NCBI GenBank assembly: GCA_040437565.1
Contig: JBDOQK010000062.1
Span: forward strand, 62,001 to 126,000
From: Albugo candida
Taxonomy: Eukaryota; Oomycota; Peronosporomycetes; Albuginales
Length of the DNA: 64,000 nucleotides
Direction: 5' to 3'
Part shown: in pieces, positions 31,214 through 41,355 of the stretch
How positions within the stretch are numbered: the first letter of the stretch is position 1
Layout: each line of letters begins with the position of its first letter
The notes under the pieces: model-generated
Told to the model about the DNA's origin: nothing
Database searches by the model: none
What the model saw: the letters and a program-made list of their open reading frames with translations, nothing else
Made by a program: the position numbers and the translations under genes

Positions 31214-33306
31214 ATGTTGCGCGAATGTATCTCTCCCGCAATACTCGAAACGTTTTCGCGCCAATTTTACATGCGGATACGAAGCTTTCCTATGGAAGAA
31301 TACGACCGAGGGAATCCGCTATTCGATCAGCGATTGAACATCCTGATTCAATCCGTAGACAGAGAAGAGAAAACGCTACCCATAACAGTCCGACTCGTAT
31401 TAGGAACACGCGTACGTGCATCTAAACATTGCAATCCTCAAATCCCAAACTCTTCTCTGTAGCCTCACGCAATCACAAACCAAAAAGAAAAGATTTTTCG
31501 CGTCGAGCTGACCGACGACGACGGTATCGATCCATTTTTCCTCTATCTATGGAGCATCTCCGAAGAACAATTCCACGACGTGAAGCAGCAGCAGCGATTA
31601 TTAGTCGATTTTGAAAACTTTCCAATTCATTTAATCAGTCTCCTCGAATGCTGTCTCAAGAACGACTCCACGTGCAATGAAGGTTCTAAACAGGAAGTAA
31701 AAGACGCTGAATCCGATGATATTGACTCTTCTCCAATTCTATCAAACATGGAGACCTCCAATTGCCACAGAAGAAAGAGATCTCATGGACCTGAGCCACT
31801 GAGTTACCTTGCAGTTCTCAATATCTCCGAAGACGCTACCAGCATGTTCAGCATCGTGGAGACCAATATCTTTAAGCATTTAACGCATCTATCCCTCCCT
31901 TTCCAAGCTGGAAACGATGACGCGGTCAAACGTTATTTAGCAGCTCGATTATGTCAACGGAATTCCGAGAAGAAACGAATGAATAAAAGTCTCACAGAAA
32001 CGTTGGAGCAATTAAAGCACTTTAAAGAGACAACCAAACAGCTGGAGAAGACGCTCGAGGATCTGGAACGCAAGCATTCGATTCACATATCAGAGGAAAC
32101 GATACGATTCACGGAACAACTCCATTCTCAGGTCGGTGGGATACAATCGTTTTCTCAATATTCTCATTCGAATTTCAGCGAGAAAAAGCCGCAAAAAATC
32201 TCACCGAACGTGAGAACGAGCACACAAAGAAGCTGGAATCGCTGATGGTCAAGTACGAAGATGAGGTCTGTCGACACAAAGCAAGCAGTTTGCGTCTGAT
32301 GAGCTGTGTAGGTCTCCAAGCTTCAATGTCGAGTCAAAGCGCAAGAAGATGAGATCCAAATGCTTACAAAGAAAACGTACCAGCAATCTGTCAAAATTGA
32401 GCAATTGTCGACGCTTTGTGAAGAGAATCAGCGGGAGAGAGACATATTGGACAAGGCACTGGTCGATTTACGTACGATGAATAAAGAGCTCGATCATCGT
32501 GTCTTCACGCAAGAAAAGACCATCACGCAGCTGGAAGTACGTCATGAAGCTTTAAATCAGCAGCTTTGTGATAAAGAGCAAGTGCTTACGAAGACGAGCC
32601 AATTGCTTGACGGAGCTCACGACCACAAGGTGCGATGTCCATTGTCTGTTTTGATCGCTTCCAATCTCAGCATTCCACACAGCAACAAGTCGATGAAAGC
32701 TTACGAATGTATCGCGATAATCACGCGATTTTGCATCAGAAATTGGAACTCAGTGTCGCTGAAATCAATAAGGGGAATGAGATCATCGAACAGATGCAAA
32801 AAGAGATCCAAAATCTTCGCCTGAAACTCAAAAATCGAATCAAAATCATCAAACAACAAGAGCAGGTACGAGTCACAACTCGCGCATCTCTCTCGTTATC
32901 GTTCGTCTGTAGCTGCTCCAAGAAACTCGACGGAATCAAAGCGATGACAAACATCAATTGGAAGGCCTCCGCGTGGAAATCCAAAAACGGAATGAACAGA
33001 TTCTTCAGCTCAAAGTCGGTGATAATTGGGAATTTGTATGGCATTTGGCTCATTTTTCGCTGTAAAAGGACAAAAATATCGATTTGATTCGTAAATTGGA
33101 AGACAGCAATAAAGTTCTCTCATCGAATCAAAAAGGTCGGTGGATTTTTTCGTATGGACGGAATTTGATGGGAATTCGATGCAGTGATCCAATGGCTCAA
33201 TAAGGAGATCACAGAGACGCAAATGGCCGCACATAAGAGTGAGAATGTGTCTGTGTTTGCATATCATCCAACCGCATCGGTACGAATTCTCACGCAAATC
33301 GAATGA
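31214..33306 (+). CDS. SAS6: Centriolar cartwheel protein SAS-6
   Basis: Organises the nine-fold cartwheel of centrioles and basal bodies. Eight exons (31214..31411, 31463..32131, 32179..32265, 32312..32629, 32671..32865, 32913..33014, 33069..33135, 33185..33306) give 585 aa in phase. The N-terminal head shows EKIFRVELTDDDGIDPFFLY and QQQRLLVDFENFPIHLI, then ETNIFKHLTHLSLPF. About 300 residues of coiled coil follow, and the tail reads SNQKVIQWLNKEI, a SAS-6 hallmark. The acceptor of intron 4 is ambiguous (32671 or 32683, both in frame). A Ser/Glu-rich insertion of about 50 residues interrupts the head domain. It supports a flagellated life stage. Confidence 0.93.
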
Positions 33307-33554
33307 GACAACTGACATTTTTTGTACAGCGAGCGATGGAAAAAGAGCTCTCTTTCAATCGTTCGCCGCTCGCCAATGCCAATGCCAATTGCCCGTCGTA
33401 ATGTATCGAATCTGACAATGAGACGACAAAAAGTAGCACTGTACCCCCACATGAGAAATTGGAAGCATTTTTTGTGGCTGGAAAAAGTGGACTGAGAAAT
33501 TCGATTTGCACGTGTGCGGTCATAATTAAATTCTCTCTGAAAGCAGCGGATCAA

Positions 33555-34631
33555 ATGGTTGTAGGAAATGCGATTTTCGCGCTATTTTGGTGCATATGTG
33601 TCTCAGCAAAACACGAGGAATTGTGTGCACTTGTGCCCGAATCGTATGAAAAGGCCAAACCGATGTTTCCCGACGCACGATTCGCCTTTGATACCATGGA
33701 GACGTACACAATTGCTACGTGGTACACGGATCGTGATCCCAATAGCGATCAAGTGCTGGAAAAGCTTTTGAACAAGTGTTCATTGAGCTCGCGTATCGTT
33801 CTTGTGGTCTACGGAATACCTGGAAAAGACTGCGAGGGTCAATATTCATCGAATAGTGCTTCTGTGAAAGACGCCAAATCGTATCGCGCGTGGCTGCAGC
33901 ATTTGGTGGAACGCATGGGCGAACGTAAAGTCCTTTATATCGTCGAGCCCGATGCCGTCTCACTGTCAATGGACAACAAATGCGGAGTGATGAACCATTA
34001 CGCATCTTATCTGAACACAGCGATCGAATTGCTCAGCCGCAACGAACATGCGAATGTGTACTTGGACGTTGGCTTCTGGTCGGTGTCGTCGATAGAGAAA
34101 GCAAATCAACTCGCACAGTTCATAAGAGATATCTGTGGCGATCATAAGATATCGGGGATCGTATTGAACACATCAAATTATCGTCCAGTTGCTGAAATCG
34201 TGAATGATTGCAAGAATTTCCAAAAGGCCATGCATTCCGATACGTATCGTTGTGTGGTAGACACTTCTCGCGATATGGCGGGAGCTTCCCCCAAATCGGA
34301 ATGGTGTAATTATAAGGACGCAGGGATCGGCAGCCCACCGACGGTGGAATCTCCGGACTCGTGTGTGAGCTATCTTTTGTACGTCAAAGTTCCCGGACAT
34401 AGCGATGGCTTTTGCAACGATCCGAAACGAACCTCTGACGCCGCACGGGGTCCCACTGCCGGGGAATTCAGTATGGAGCTGTTTAAGAATCTATGGAATA
34501 ATGGCTACTTTGTGAAGATGAAAGGAGCAAAGCCTATTTTGGCGAGAAACGACATACGAAAGCCTGCGGCAAAGGCGCATCCCAAAGTGAAAGAGAAAGC
34601 GCTTCGAGCGGATGCGCGCGCGTATTGTTAG
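33555..34631 (+). CDS. Secreted glycoside hydrolase family 6 (cellobiohydrolase/endoglucanase)
   Basis: Hydrolyses beta-1,4-glucan; secreted. 358 aa, intronless, starting at ATG with a signal peptide (MVVGNAIFALFWCICVSA). GH6 landmarks in order are VVYGIPGKDCEG (D92, the pKa-modulating Asp), YIVEPDAVSL (D133, proton donor), YLDVGFW, VLNTSNYR, VVDTSRDMAG, WCNYKDAGIG and VKVPGHSDG. Both catalytic aspartates are kept, so it is expected to be active. No carbohydrate-binding module is seen; the C-terminus is a short Lys/Ala-rich tail. It could act on host cell walls or on the oomycete's own cellulose wall; the sequence does not say which. Confidence 0.9.
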   Translation: MVVGNAIFALFWCICVSAKHEELCALVPESYEKAKPMFPDARFAFDTMETYTIATWYTDRDPNSDQVLEKLLNKCSLSSRIVLVVYGIPGKDCEGQYSSNSASVKDAKSYRAWLQHLVERMGERKVLYIVEPDAVSLSMDNKCGVMNHYASYLNTAIELLSRNEHANVYLDVGFWSVSSIEKANQLAQFIRDICGDHKISGIVLNTSNYRPVAEIVNDCKNFQKAMHSDTYRCVVDTSRDMAGASPKSEWCNYKDAGIGSPPTVESPDSCVSYLLYVKVPGHSDGFCNDPKRTSDAARGPTAGEFSMELFKNLWNNGYFVKMKGAKPILARNDIRKPAAKAHPKVKEKALRADARAYC

Positions 34632-34747
34632 TGAAAGGAGAAATTAATGCAGAGAATACACCCTTTTTGCTTTGCATACAACCACACGATTCCGCGGAAT
34701 GATTGTTTCCGTAAAGATGAAATGTTTCCTTTGTTAAGTGCGCTGTA

Positions 34748-34847
34748 NNNNNNNNNNNNNNNNNNNNNNNNNNNNNNNNNNNNNNNNNNNNNNNNNNNNN
34801 NNNNNNNNNNNNNNNNNNNNNNNNNNNNNNNNNNNNNNNNNNNNNNN
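34748..34847. other. Assembly gap (100 N)
   Basis: The last 21 bases before the gap are repeated as the first 21 after it. Confidence 0.98.
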
Positions 34848-34883
34848 TCCTTTGTTAAGTGCGCTGTACCTTATACAATTTGT

Positions 34884-36140
34884 ATGGAAATTTGCGCATT
34901 GAAAGTGCGTTTAGAGAAAGCGTTGGAAAAGCGGAGAGAGATAGGAACGTATCGCGAATTGAATTACGATGCGTCTGGTTCCTATTCGGACTTTAGCAGC
35001 AACGATTACCTTGGATTTGCGCGAAATGAGAATTTGAGAGCTTTTCTCGATGCAAAACGCAGTGATTTTGGAAATAGCGCAACATTGGGATCGACGGGGT
35101 CTCGATTGCTCAGTGGAAACTCCAGTCTCTGCATGCGCGTTGAGCGCAATCTCGCGCGATTTTATAGAGCGGAAGCTGCGCTTTTATTCAATTCGGGATA
35201 CACTGCGAATTTGGGTCTTCTTTCATGTCTTCCTTCGATGACCGATTGGGTTCTGTATGACGAATATATTCACATTTCGTCGTATGAAGGAATCCGTCTC
35301 AGTCGACCGTTCCAACAGCATCGTATTAAGTCATTTCGGCACAACGATACGACTCATTTGGAAGAATTACTGGTGGAATTACAAGGACATCCGATTTCAA
35401 ATTTTGCTATTTTTATTGTCGTCGAATCGATCTACTCGATGGATGGGGATGAAGCTCCGGTCAAAGAGCTTGTCCGACTGTGTAGAAATTATAGGAACAC
35501 ATATTTGCTCATCGATGAAGCACATGGAGTCGGTGTGTATGGAGACACAGGCGCTGGGCTTTTGGAAGCCAAAAGTTTGTTAAACTCGACAGAAAGTTCG
35601 TTGATGAGAAGTTTGAACGATATTTTATGCTGCCGGGTGTATGCTTTTGGGAAAGCGATGGGAATCCATGGAGCTGTTGTTTGTGGATCACAAACGGTAA
35701 TCCGTTATTTGGTCAATTACGCGAGACCATTCATTTACACGACATCTCTTCCTCCGGAGCATTTGATCACCATTCAATACGTTCACGAATTCTGCAAACA
35801 AAGCAGTGATTTACGCGATCGATTGCGCGATCTTGTTCGATACTTTCGACAACAGGTGCTTGCAGTCCGAGAAATTCCATCGACCGCTTTGATGCACAGT
35901 CTGTCTCCGATTCAGGGACTCCTTATTGCTGGAAATGAAGCTGTGTTGTGGGCAGTAAAACAGATAAAATCACGAGGATTCATGGTGTATGCAATTCGTG
36001 CGCCTACGGTGCGTAAAGGAGAAGAACGAATTCGTATCAATATCCATTCTCACAATACAAAAGACGAGATTGATCGATTGGTAAAGGCGACGGCATTTGT
36101 ATTTGCCGCTCTTACAAAAGAGCCGAAACCAAAACTTTAA
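34884..36140 (+). CDS. PLP-dependent alpha-oxoamine synthase, BioF-like
   Basis: 418 aa, intronless. Fold-type I PLP enzyme joining an amino acid to an acyl-CoA or acyl-ACP; closest to 8-amino-7-oxononanoate synthase of biotin synthesis. Landmarks are FSSNDYLGFA, GSTGSRLLSGNS, ESIYSMDGDEAP, DEAHGVGVYG (D211 with the PLP-stacking H214 close by) and AFGKAMGIHG with the PLP lysine K257. The C-terminus has APTVRKGEERIRINIHSHNT, typical of BioF. A 15-residue insertion lies before the PLP-lysine motif. Kynurenine-like or glycine acetyltransferase activity is less likely from these motifs. Start is ATG at 34884; the frame runs upstream through the gap but without a better start. Confidence 0.87.
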   Translation: MEICALKVRLEKALEKRREIGTYRELNYDASGSYSDFSSNDYLGFARNENLRAFLDAKRSDFGNSATLGSTGSRLLSGNSSLCMRVERNLARFYRAEAALLFNSGYTANLGLLSCLPSMTDWVLYDEYIHISSYEGIRLSRPFQQHRIKSFRHNDTTHLEELLVELQGHPISNFAIFIVVESIYSMDGDEAPVKELVRLCRNYRNTYLLIDEAHGVGVYGDTGAGLLEAKSLLNSTESSLMRSLNDILCCRVYAFGKAMGIHGAVVCGSQTVIRYLVNYARPFIYTTSLPPEHLITIQYVHEFCKQSSDLRDRLRDLVRYFRQQVLAVREIPSTALMHSLSPIQGLLIAGNEAVLWAVKQIKSRGFMVYAIRAPTVRKGEERIRINIHSHNTKDEIDRLVKATAFVFAALTKEPKPKL

Positions 36141-36170
36141 CGTTCCGCGAATTTCGTTTTTCACGCTTCA

Positions 36171-36988
36171 CTAGACAGCTTTTTCTATTCGAGCCGAGCC
36201 TACGCGTAATGAAAGAGCCGCGTCCTGATCTTTGCTTCCGCCTCCGTTTTTATCAACTGTGATCCGGGCCATTGCTCGTTGTAAGAGTCGAGAACACCCG
36301 ATGTTCCCGCTTTGTTCTGCCAGCTTTAATGGAGTACGAAGATCGACATCCGTACGGAATGGATCAGCATGATATTCCAGTAGTAGCTTCAAACATAGAG
36401 CGTGTCCACTAACAGCGGCCAAATGGAGCGGTGTAAGCTTTTGATCGTCGTGAACATTAGGATCCGCTCCGGCTATCAGAATCATTCTAAAGCAATTCTA
36501 TCAGCTCTGTAACCTCAAAAAGAACATTTAGTACCTTGTGCAATCATTATGTCCACCTCGACAAGCATAGTGAAGTGCTGTCAAATTCTCCGGACTTCTT
36601 CCATTGATATCGCGATTCGTGGAATTGACCCAGCGTCTTACGACCCGAGTGCTTCCCGATTCTGCAGCTAATCGTGCGAATTCCGGGAGGCTTTTCGCAT
36701 TGATTATATCGTTATCTGTCAGGAGATTAGAAATGACGTTTAGCGCACTCACAGCCGTACAAATAACAAAATGTCTTTGCCTTGTTTCATAGGCTTTCCC
36801 GAGGTAATTCGCTTCCGAATCAGACGACGAGCCATGTACTGGAGCCGCTCGCGCTGATACGACGTGGTTGTGACGACAATGACCAATAGTAGTAGCATGA
36901 GAACTCCAACGGCGACCGCTAGAGGGTGTATTTTGCCGCTATCATTGTCCAAAGCATCGGAATAAGTTGGAGGAATTGTGTCCGACAT
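36171..36988 (-). CDS. Membrane-anchored ankyrin-repeat protein
   Basis: Three exons (36988..36753, 36690..36535, 36486..36171; 235 aa). An N-terminal cytosol- or lumen-facing stub (MSDTIPPTYSDALDND) precedes one transmembrane helix (LAVAVGVLMLLLLVIVVTTT), then basic residues, then three to four ankyrin repeats (NLTALHYACRGGHNDC, ADPNVHDDQKLTPLHLAAVSGHA, DLRTPLKLAEQSGN). Intron 1 uses a GTGAGT donor and is 62 nt. The first 41 bases upstream, including the start codon, are duplicated around the gap at 36993-37092; the left copy is complete on its own. It faces BioF-like with 30 bp between stops. Function is unknown; a membrane scaffold is plausible. Confidence 0.78.
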
Positions 36989-36992
36989 TTGC

Positions 36993-37092
36993 NNNNNNNN
37001 NNNNNNNNNNNNNNNNNNNNNNNNNNNNNNNNNNNNNNNNNNNNNNNNNNNNNNNNNNNNNNNNNNNNNNNNNNNNNNNNNNNNNNNNNNNN
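36993..37092. other. Assembly gap (100 N)
   Basis: 41 bases are repeated on both sides (36952-36992 and 37093-37133). Confidence 0.98.
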
Positions 37093-37237
37093 AAGCATCG
37101 GAATAAGTTGGAGGAATTGTGTCCGACATTTGCATTTGACCTGTATGAATGCATTTTCTCTCATGCTGAATACACGATAGCATAGCGAACTTAAGAAGTT
37201 CGCACTATGCTACCAGCCATTCGTCATACTGACGATC

Positions 37238-38287
37238 ATGCAAGCTTTTCGAGCATCTTGCCGGCAAATATCTTGCTTTCAAGGCATTGGTAGCTGGCAA
37301 GGTAGTGCGAATCGTACCTGTCGTACGCAGGGGATACTCTACATCAATCAGCATTCTTGTTTTGCTTCATCTACACAGAAAAAAACAAAAGTTCCATGGC
37401 GTAAGAAGCAGCGCCAATTAGCAGCCAAGCAAAAAAGACTTCAGGAAGAAAAAGATGGAACAGCTAATCCGTACAGACGTGAAAAGATTCGACGGCAGAA
37501 TCGCATTATTGATCTTCCCGTAGACGACGGTAAACGATGGAGAATTATGGCTGCTAGTATCTTGCATCGATATCCTATCATTCAGCCCGATCTTGAAGAT
37601 TGGGAAGAAGATTTTGAAAAAGTTCGCTATGAAAAGAGCCTTCGAGAGGATATGCGCATCCCGAAAGGCTTTTGGACAGTAGAACCAGGAACGGAAGACT
37701 TGTCACCAGAGGAAGCGCCCTCTCCATTTGAGCCAGATGATCCTGAACTGATTGTTGGTGATGGATTTCATTTAGCTCCGCGGATCACAGAAGACGGTGA
37801 GGTATTTTGGTAATTGCAGGGTAGAATGCGCACTCATATTGACTTTTTTTCGATAGATAAAATCAAGAATCAAAAATCACTGGATCGCGCGCTAGCGAAC
37901 CATGTAGTATTGCTTACCCGACAGCCACAAGATCAGCGAAGAAGTCCTTACGATTGGTTTTTTCCATTTGGTGAGTTTAAGGAAGGCGTGAAAATGCGGA
38001 AAATGGCAATTCGTCAATTGAAACGCACATGTGGCAAAGAACTTGACGTGTATCCAATTGGTAATGCACCGATCGGATACGTCTCTTTCTTACATAAAGA
38101 GAAGCAATCAGAAGATGCTTTTGATGGCACGAAAATCTTCTTGTATAAAACTCGATTGATGGGTGAAGCGCAAATCACCTTGAACGCTTCAAGAGCTACA
38201 GACTACGTGTGGGTTACGAGGGAAGAATTGAACGAATATCTAGAACCCGAGCTTGCTTCTTACATTTACAAACTTTTGCCACCATAG
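37238..38287 (+). CDS. MRPL46: Mitochondrial ribosomal protein mL46
   Basis: Large-subunit mitoribosome protein with a Nudix-like fold. Exons 37238..37796 and 37857..38287 (60-nt intron, donor GTGAGG) give 329 aa. The N-terminus is a mitochondrial-type presequence (MQAFRASCRQISCFQGIGSW) followed by a Lys-rich helix (WRKKQRQLAAKQKRLQ). Conserved segments are DKIKNQKSLDRALANHVVLL, YPIGNAPIGYVSFLH, GTKIFLYKTRLM and DYVWVTREELNEYLEP, matching human MRPL46. The catalytic Nudix box is absent, as in the family. It is about 50 residues longer than the human protein, mainly between presequence and core. Confidence 0.9.
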
Positions 38288-38394
38288 AATGTGTAGATAA
38301 CTAATCACGCTCGTAATAGATCACAATTGCGTTATTCTGTCTCAGTGTGACACTCACAGCAATCCATTCCCTGAGGCTAAGCGGAAAAGGCTGG

Positions 38395-39879
38395 ATGAAG
38401 ATACCACCAACAAGAATCATTGGCGCGCATATCTCGGCCTCTGGAGGACTTGGATCGTTGTTGAAGAATGCGGAAGCACTCGGCCCATGTGCTCGCTGCT
38501 TTGCATTTTTCATAAGACCACGTATGACTTGGCGAAAGTTTCCTCCTTTCAGTAGTGAAATTGTATCAGAATTCCGGGAAAAGTTGGAATTGAATGAGCA
38601 ATTTTGTTTAGAGCATTTAGCTGTCCATGGATCGTATTTGGTCAATTTAGCTTCTCATAATGCCGAGCTTCGCGCAAAGAGCGTTGGTTTGATGACGGAA
38701 GAAGTTTCCAAATGCGAACAATTAGGCATCCCTTACTACGTATTTCATCCTGGTTCTTGCACTGGGCATACAATTGTCAAGTCAAAAAAGCGTTTGAAAT
38801 GCGAGGAGGATATTCGGATCGAAGAAAATCGGAAAAAAAATCTCCGCATTCAAAGCAAAAAATATGTCGCTGAGAGTATGATGCAAGTACTATCGAAAAC
38901 CAGTCATGTCGCTTTGGTCCTTGAAAACACAGCTGGGCAAGGGAATTGTCTCGGAGCTGATTTGGCTGAATTACGAGAAGTCTTGGACTCGATCGAGATG
39001 CTGTGGCAAGAGAATGGCTGCGGGAGCGCTCCTTATCAAAGACTGGGTATTTGCCTCGATACTTGTCATCTTTTTGCAAGCGGTACTTGCATTGTTAAAG
39101 ACGGAGGAGATTTGTTTGTCGAGACGAGTATGAGCGTATATGAGGAATTATGGAATTTCATCGCAAACTCTCTTGGAGCTCGATGGATGAATCGGAATGT
39201 GCTCAAGGTTGTTCATCTGAATGACTCGAAAGCGCCCGCTGCTTCAAGAAAAGATCAGCATGCGAATATCGGGAAGGGATGTATGCCCATTGAATTTTTT
39301 TACTGGATGATGCAAAGTGAGCATTTTGAGAATATTCCAATGATCTTGGAAACACCTCGTAAAAAGGCTAATAAAAAGCGGAAATCGAAANNNNNNNNNN
39401 NNNNNNNNNNNNNNNNNNNNNNNNNNNNNNNNNNNNNNNNNNNNNNNNNNNNNNNNNNNNNNNNNNNNNNNNNNNNNNNNNNNNNNNNNNCTTGCATTGT
39501 TAAAGACGGAGGAGATTTGTTTGTCGAGACGAGTATGAGCGTATATGAGGAATTATGGAATTTCATCGCAAACTCTCTTGGAGCTCGATGGATGAATCGG
39601 AATGTGCTCAAGGTTGTTCATCTGAATGACTCGAAAGCGCCCGCTGCTTCAAGAAAAGATCAGCATGCGAATATCGGGAAGGGATGTATGCCCATTGAAT
39701 TTTTTTACTGGATGATGCAAAGTGAGCATTTTGAGAATATTCCAATGATCTTGGAAACACCTCGTAAAAAGGCTAATAAAAAGCGGAAATCGAAAACAGC
39801 AAAGGACAAAGTTTATGAGATTGAGCCCCTATCTGCGAAGGAAGAAATAGAGCTTTTGACGGGATGGGTTGGGAAGTAA
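38395..39879 (+). CDS. APN1: Endonuclease IV / Apn1-type AP endonuclease (interrupted by assembly gap)
   Basis: Cleaves DNA at abasic sites in base-excision repair. The coordinates include a 100-N gap and a 305-nt repeat. If 39086-39390 and 39491-39795 are merged, the protein is 359 aa and in frame; left unmerged, the frame also stays open and gives a false internal repeat. TIM-barrel metal-site segments are present: IGAHISASGG, VHGSYLVNLAS, VFHPGSCTG, LVLENTAGQG, ICLDTCHLFASG, VVHLNDSKAP with KDQHANIGKG, and MILETP. All usual His/Asp/Glu zinc ligands can be matched. A Lys/Arg-rich insertion of about 35 residues follows the HPGS motif, and a basic run (RKKANKKRKSK) near the C-terminus looks like a nuclear signal. 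Confidence 0.9.
   Translation: MKIPPTRIIGAHISASGGLGSLLKNAEALGPCARCFAFFIRPRMTWRKFPPFSSEIVSEFREKLELNEQFCLEHLAVHGSYLVNLASHNAELRAKSVGLMTEEVSKCEQLGIPYYVFHPGSCTGHTIVKSKKRLKCEEDIRIEENRKKNLRIQSKKYVAESMMQVLSKTSHVALVLENTAGQGNCLGADLAELREVLDSIEMLWQENGCGSAPYQRLGICLDTCHLFASGTCIVKDGGDLFVETSMSVYEELWNFIANSLGARWMNRNVLKVVHLNDSKAPAASRKDQHANIGKGCMPIEFFYWMMQSEHFENIPMILETPRKKANKKRKSKXXXXXXXXXXXXXXXXXXXXXXXXXXXXXXXXXXCIVKDGGDLFVETSMSVYEELWNFIANSLGARWMNRNVLKVVHLNDSKAPAASRKDQHANIGKGCMPIEFFYWMMQSEHFENIPMILETPRKKANKKRKSKTAKDKVYEIEPLSAKEEIELLTGWVGK
39391..39490. other. Assembly gap (100 N)
   Basis: 305 identical bases flank it on both sides. Confidence 0.98.
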
Positions 39880-40060
39880 GCCTTTCATCCTCTGAAACGC
39901 GTTTAATTTGGTCTCCTTTTGTATGAATTTGACTGCGATTGGAGGACTTCCCGCCAACTCGGTCTCCTTTCAGAGGATGCTGACCAGTAGCTGTTTCGCA
40001 ATAGTTGAAGTTGCTGTAAAATTTAGCATATTTGGTCTCCGTAGTGAGCTTGTACTCTTT

Positions 40061-41077
40061 CTAAGCCAGAAGTTGGATAGACAATAGCTCACAATATAAT
40101 AAAGTTGCAATAGTGCTGACAAGAGAAGTCCAAAGGTCCAATTCATCGCTCCACCTCCATAGCACGCTCAAATCGAATCCATTTTAGCGATAGTATTACC
40201 TTTCAACTTCCATAAGCGCCAATACTTTTTCAAAGTCATTTAGCGTTTGCTTGTCCAGCAAAAGCCTCTGATGGAGGTGCATTGTTAATGCGATAAAATT
40301 TTTATCCTCACCATCGAGCTTCTTCTCCCACTCCAAGGTTGAGCTTGTTTTCAAGTAGATCCATGTCCTTTTGTGTACGCATCTAAATTGCTGAAGATAT
40401 GATAAATCGCGTGATCTTGGTGAGAATTTTCTCTTGATGATGTCACTCTCTGGCAGTCTTCCGTATGCTATGCGAATTATGGATAAAAATGCGAAGTTCA
40501 GTGTCTACAAGTGGCTTCCCAGCTCTTCCTTATCAAGATGCAATATATCTCACGGAAGTATCGACGATAGACGATAAACTATCATCAGAGTCACGCTATC
40601 ACAGCTGTCGCTTCAAGCGTCTAGGAGGTGGATCGCCAGATCTCATCCGCGCTTAACAGCACGTATTTTTTGCCATGATGCCACTCGTATGTGTTACAAG
40701 TTTTTTTAATAATACATATCCCGTCTCAAAGCAAAAAATGATACGCTCTTCCTTGAGTTACCAAACAGAGGCAAGTTGAATTGCTGCATCCGGTTGATTA
40801 CCGTTTGCATTTTCACATTCATGGCCATTGCGGATCGTACTGAATAGTGTATAGCACACATGAGTGGCATCTTTGCAAAAATTTGTGCTGTTAAGCGCGG
40901 ATGAGATTTGGCGATCCACATCCTAGACGCTTGTAGCGACAGCTGTGACAACGTTCTACTTTGACAGCATGACTCTATTAATAGTTTATCGTCTGTCGTC
41001 AATAATTTCTTGATACACATTGCATCTTGATAAGGCAGAGCTGGCAAGCCTAGACGATCAGACAAGGTGAGGGACAT
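40061..41077 (-). CDS. Unassigned gene with an intron carrying an inverted copy of exon 1
   Basis: Tentative three-exon model: 41077..40716, 40457..40200, 40148..40061 (235 aa; introns 258 and 51 nt, phases consistent). The start reads MSLTLSDRLGLPALPYQDAM. The second exon is a stop-free run with WEKKLDGEDKNFIALTMHLH and LLLDKQTLNDFEKVLALMEV. The end is hydrophobic (STIATLLYCELLSIQLLA). No domain is recognised. Intron 1 is about five times longer than typical here and contains an inverted, diverged copy of roughly 190 bp of exon 1. An alternative acceptor at 40504 for exon 2 is open but has the wrong phase for the donor used. It diverges from TRAPPC9. Confidence 0.5.
40513..41050. repeat. Imperfect inverted repeat (arms of about 190 bp)
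   Basis: The arms are 40513-40700 and the reverse complement of about 40861-41050. By eye they are roughly 80% alike, with blocks such as CCTTATCAAGATGCAAT and ATCCGCGCTTAACAGCAC shared. The spacer is about 160 bp. One arm is coding in the unassigned gene; the other lies in its first intron. Confidence 0.85.
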
Positions 41078-41216
41078 TCAAAAGCCTCCACTGTTTCATT
41101 ACGTGCGTTGAAGATAACTTCAACATTCTTGGTTTTTAGCCAATAGGAAGAAATGCTCTGTGTGTTGTATTTTTAGTGGTCGCAATTATGTCCAAAGTTT
41201 CCGATGAAAAATTCGA

Positions 41217-41316
41217 NNNNNNNNNNNNNNNNNNNNNNNNNNNNNNNNNNNNNNNNNNNNNNNNNNNNNNNNNNNNNNNNNNNNNNNNNNNNNNNNNNNN
41301 NNNNNNNNNNNNNNNN
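41217..41316. other. Assembly gap (100 N)
   Basis: 39 bases are repeated on both sides (41178-41216 and 41317-41355). Confidence 0.98.
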
Positions 41317-41355
41317 GGTCGCAATTATGTCCAAAGTTTCCGATGAAAAATTCGA

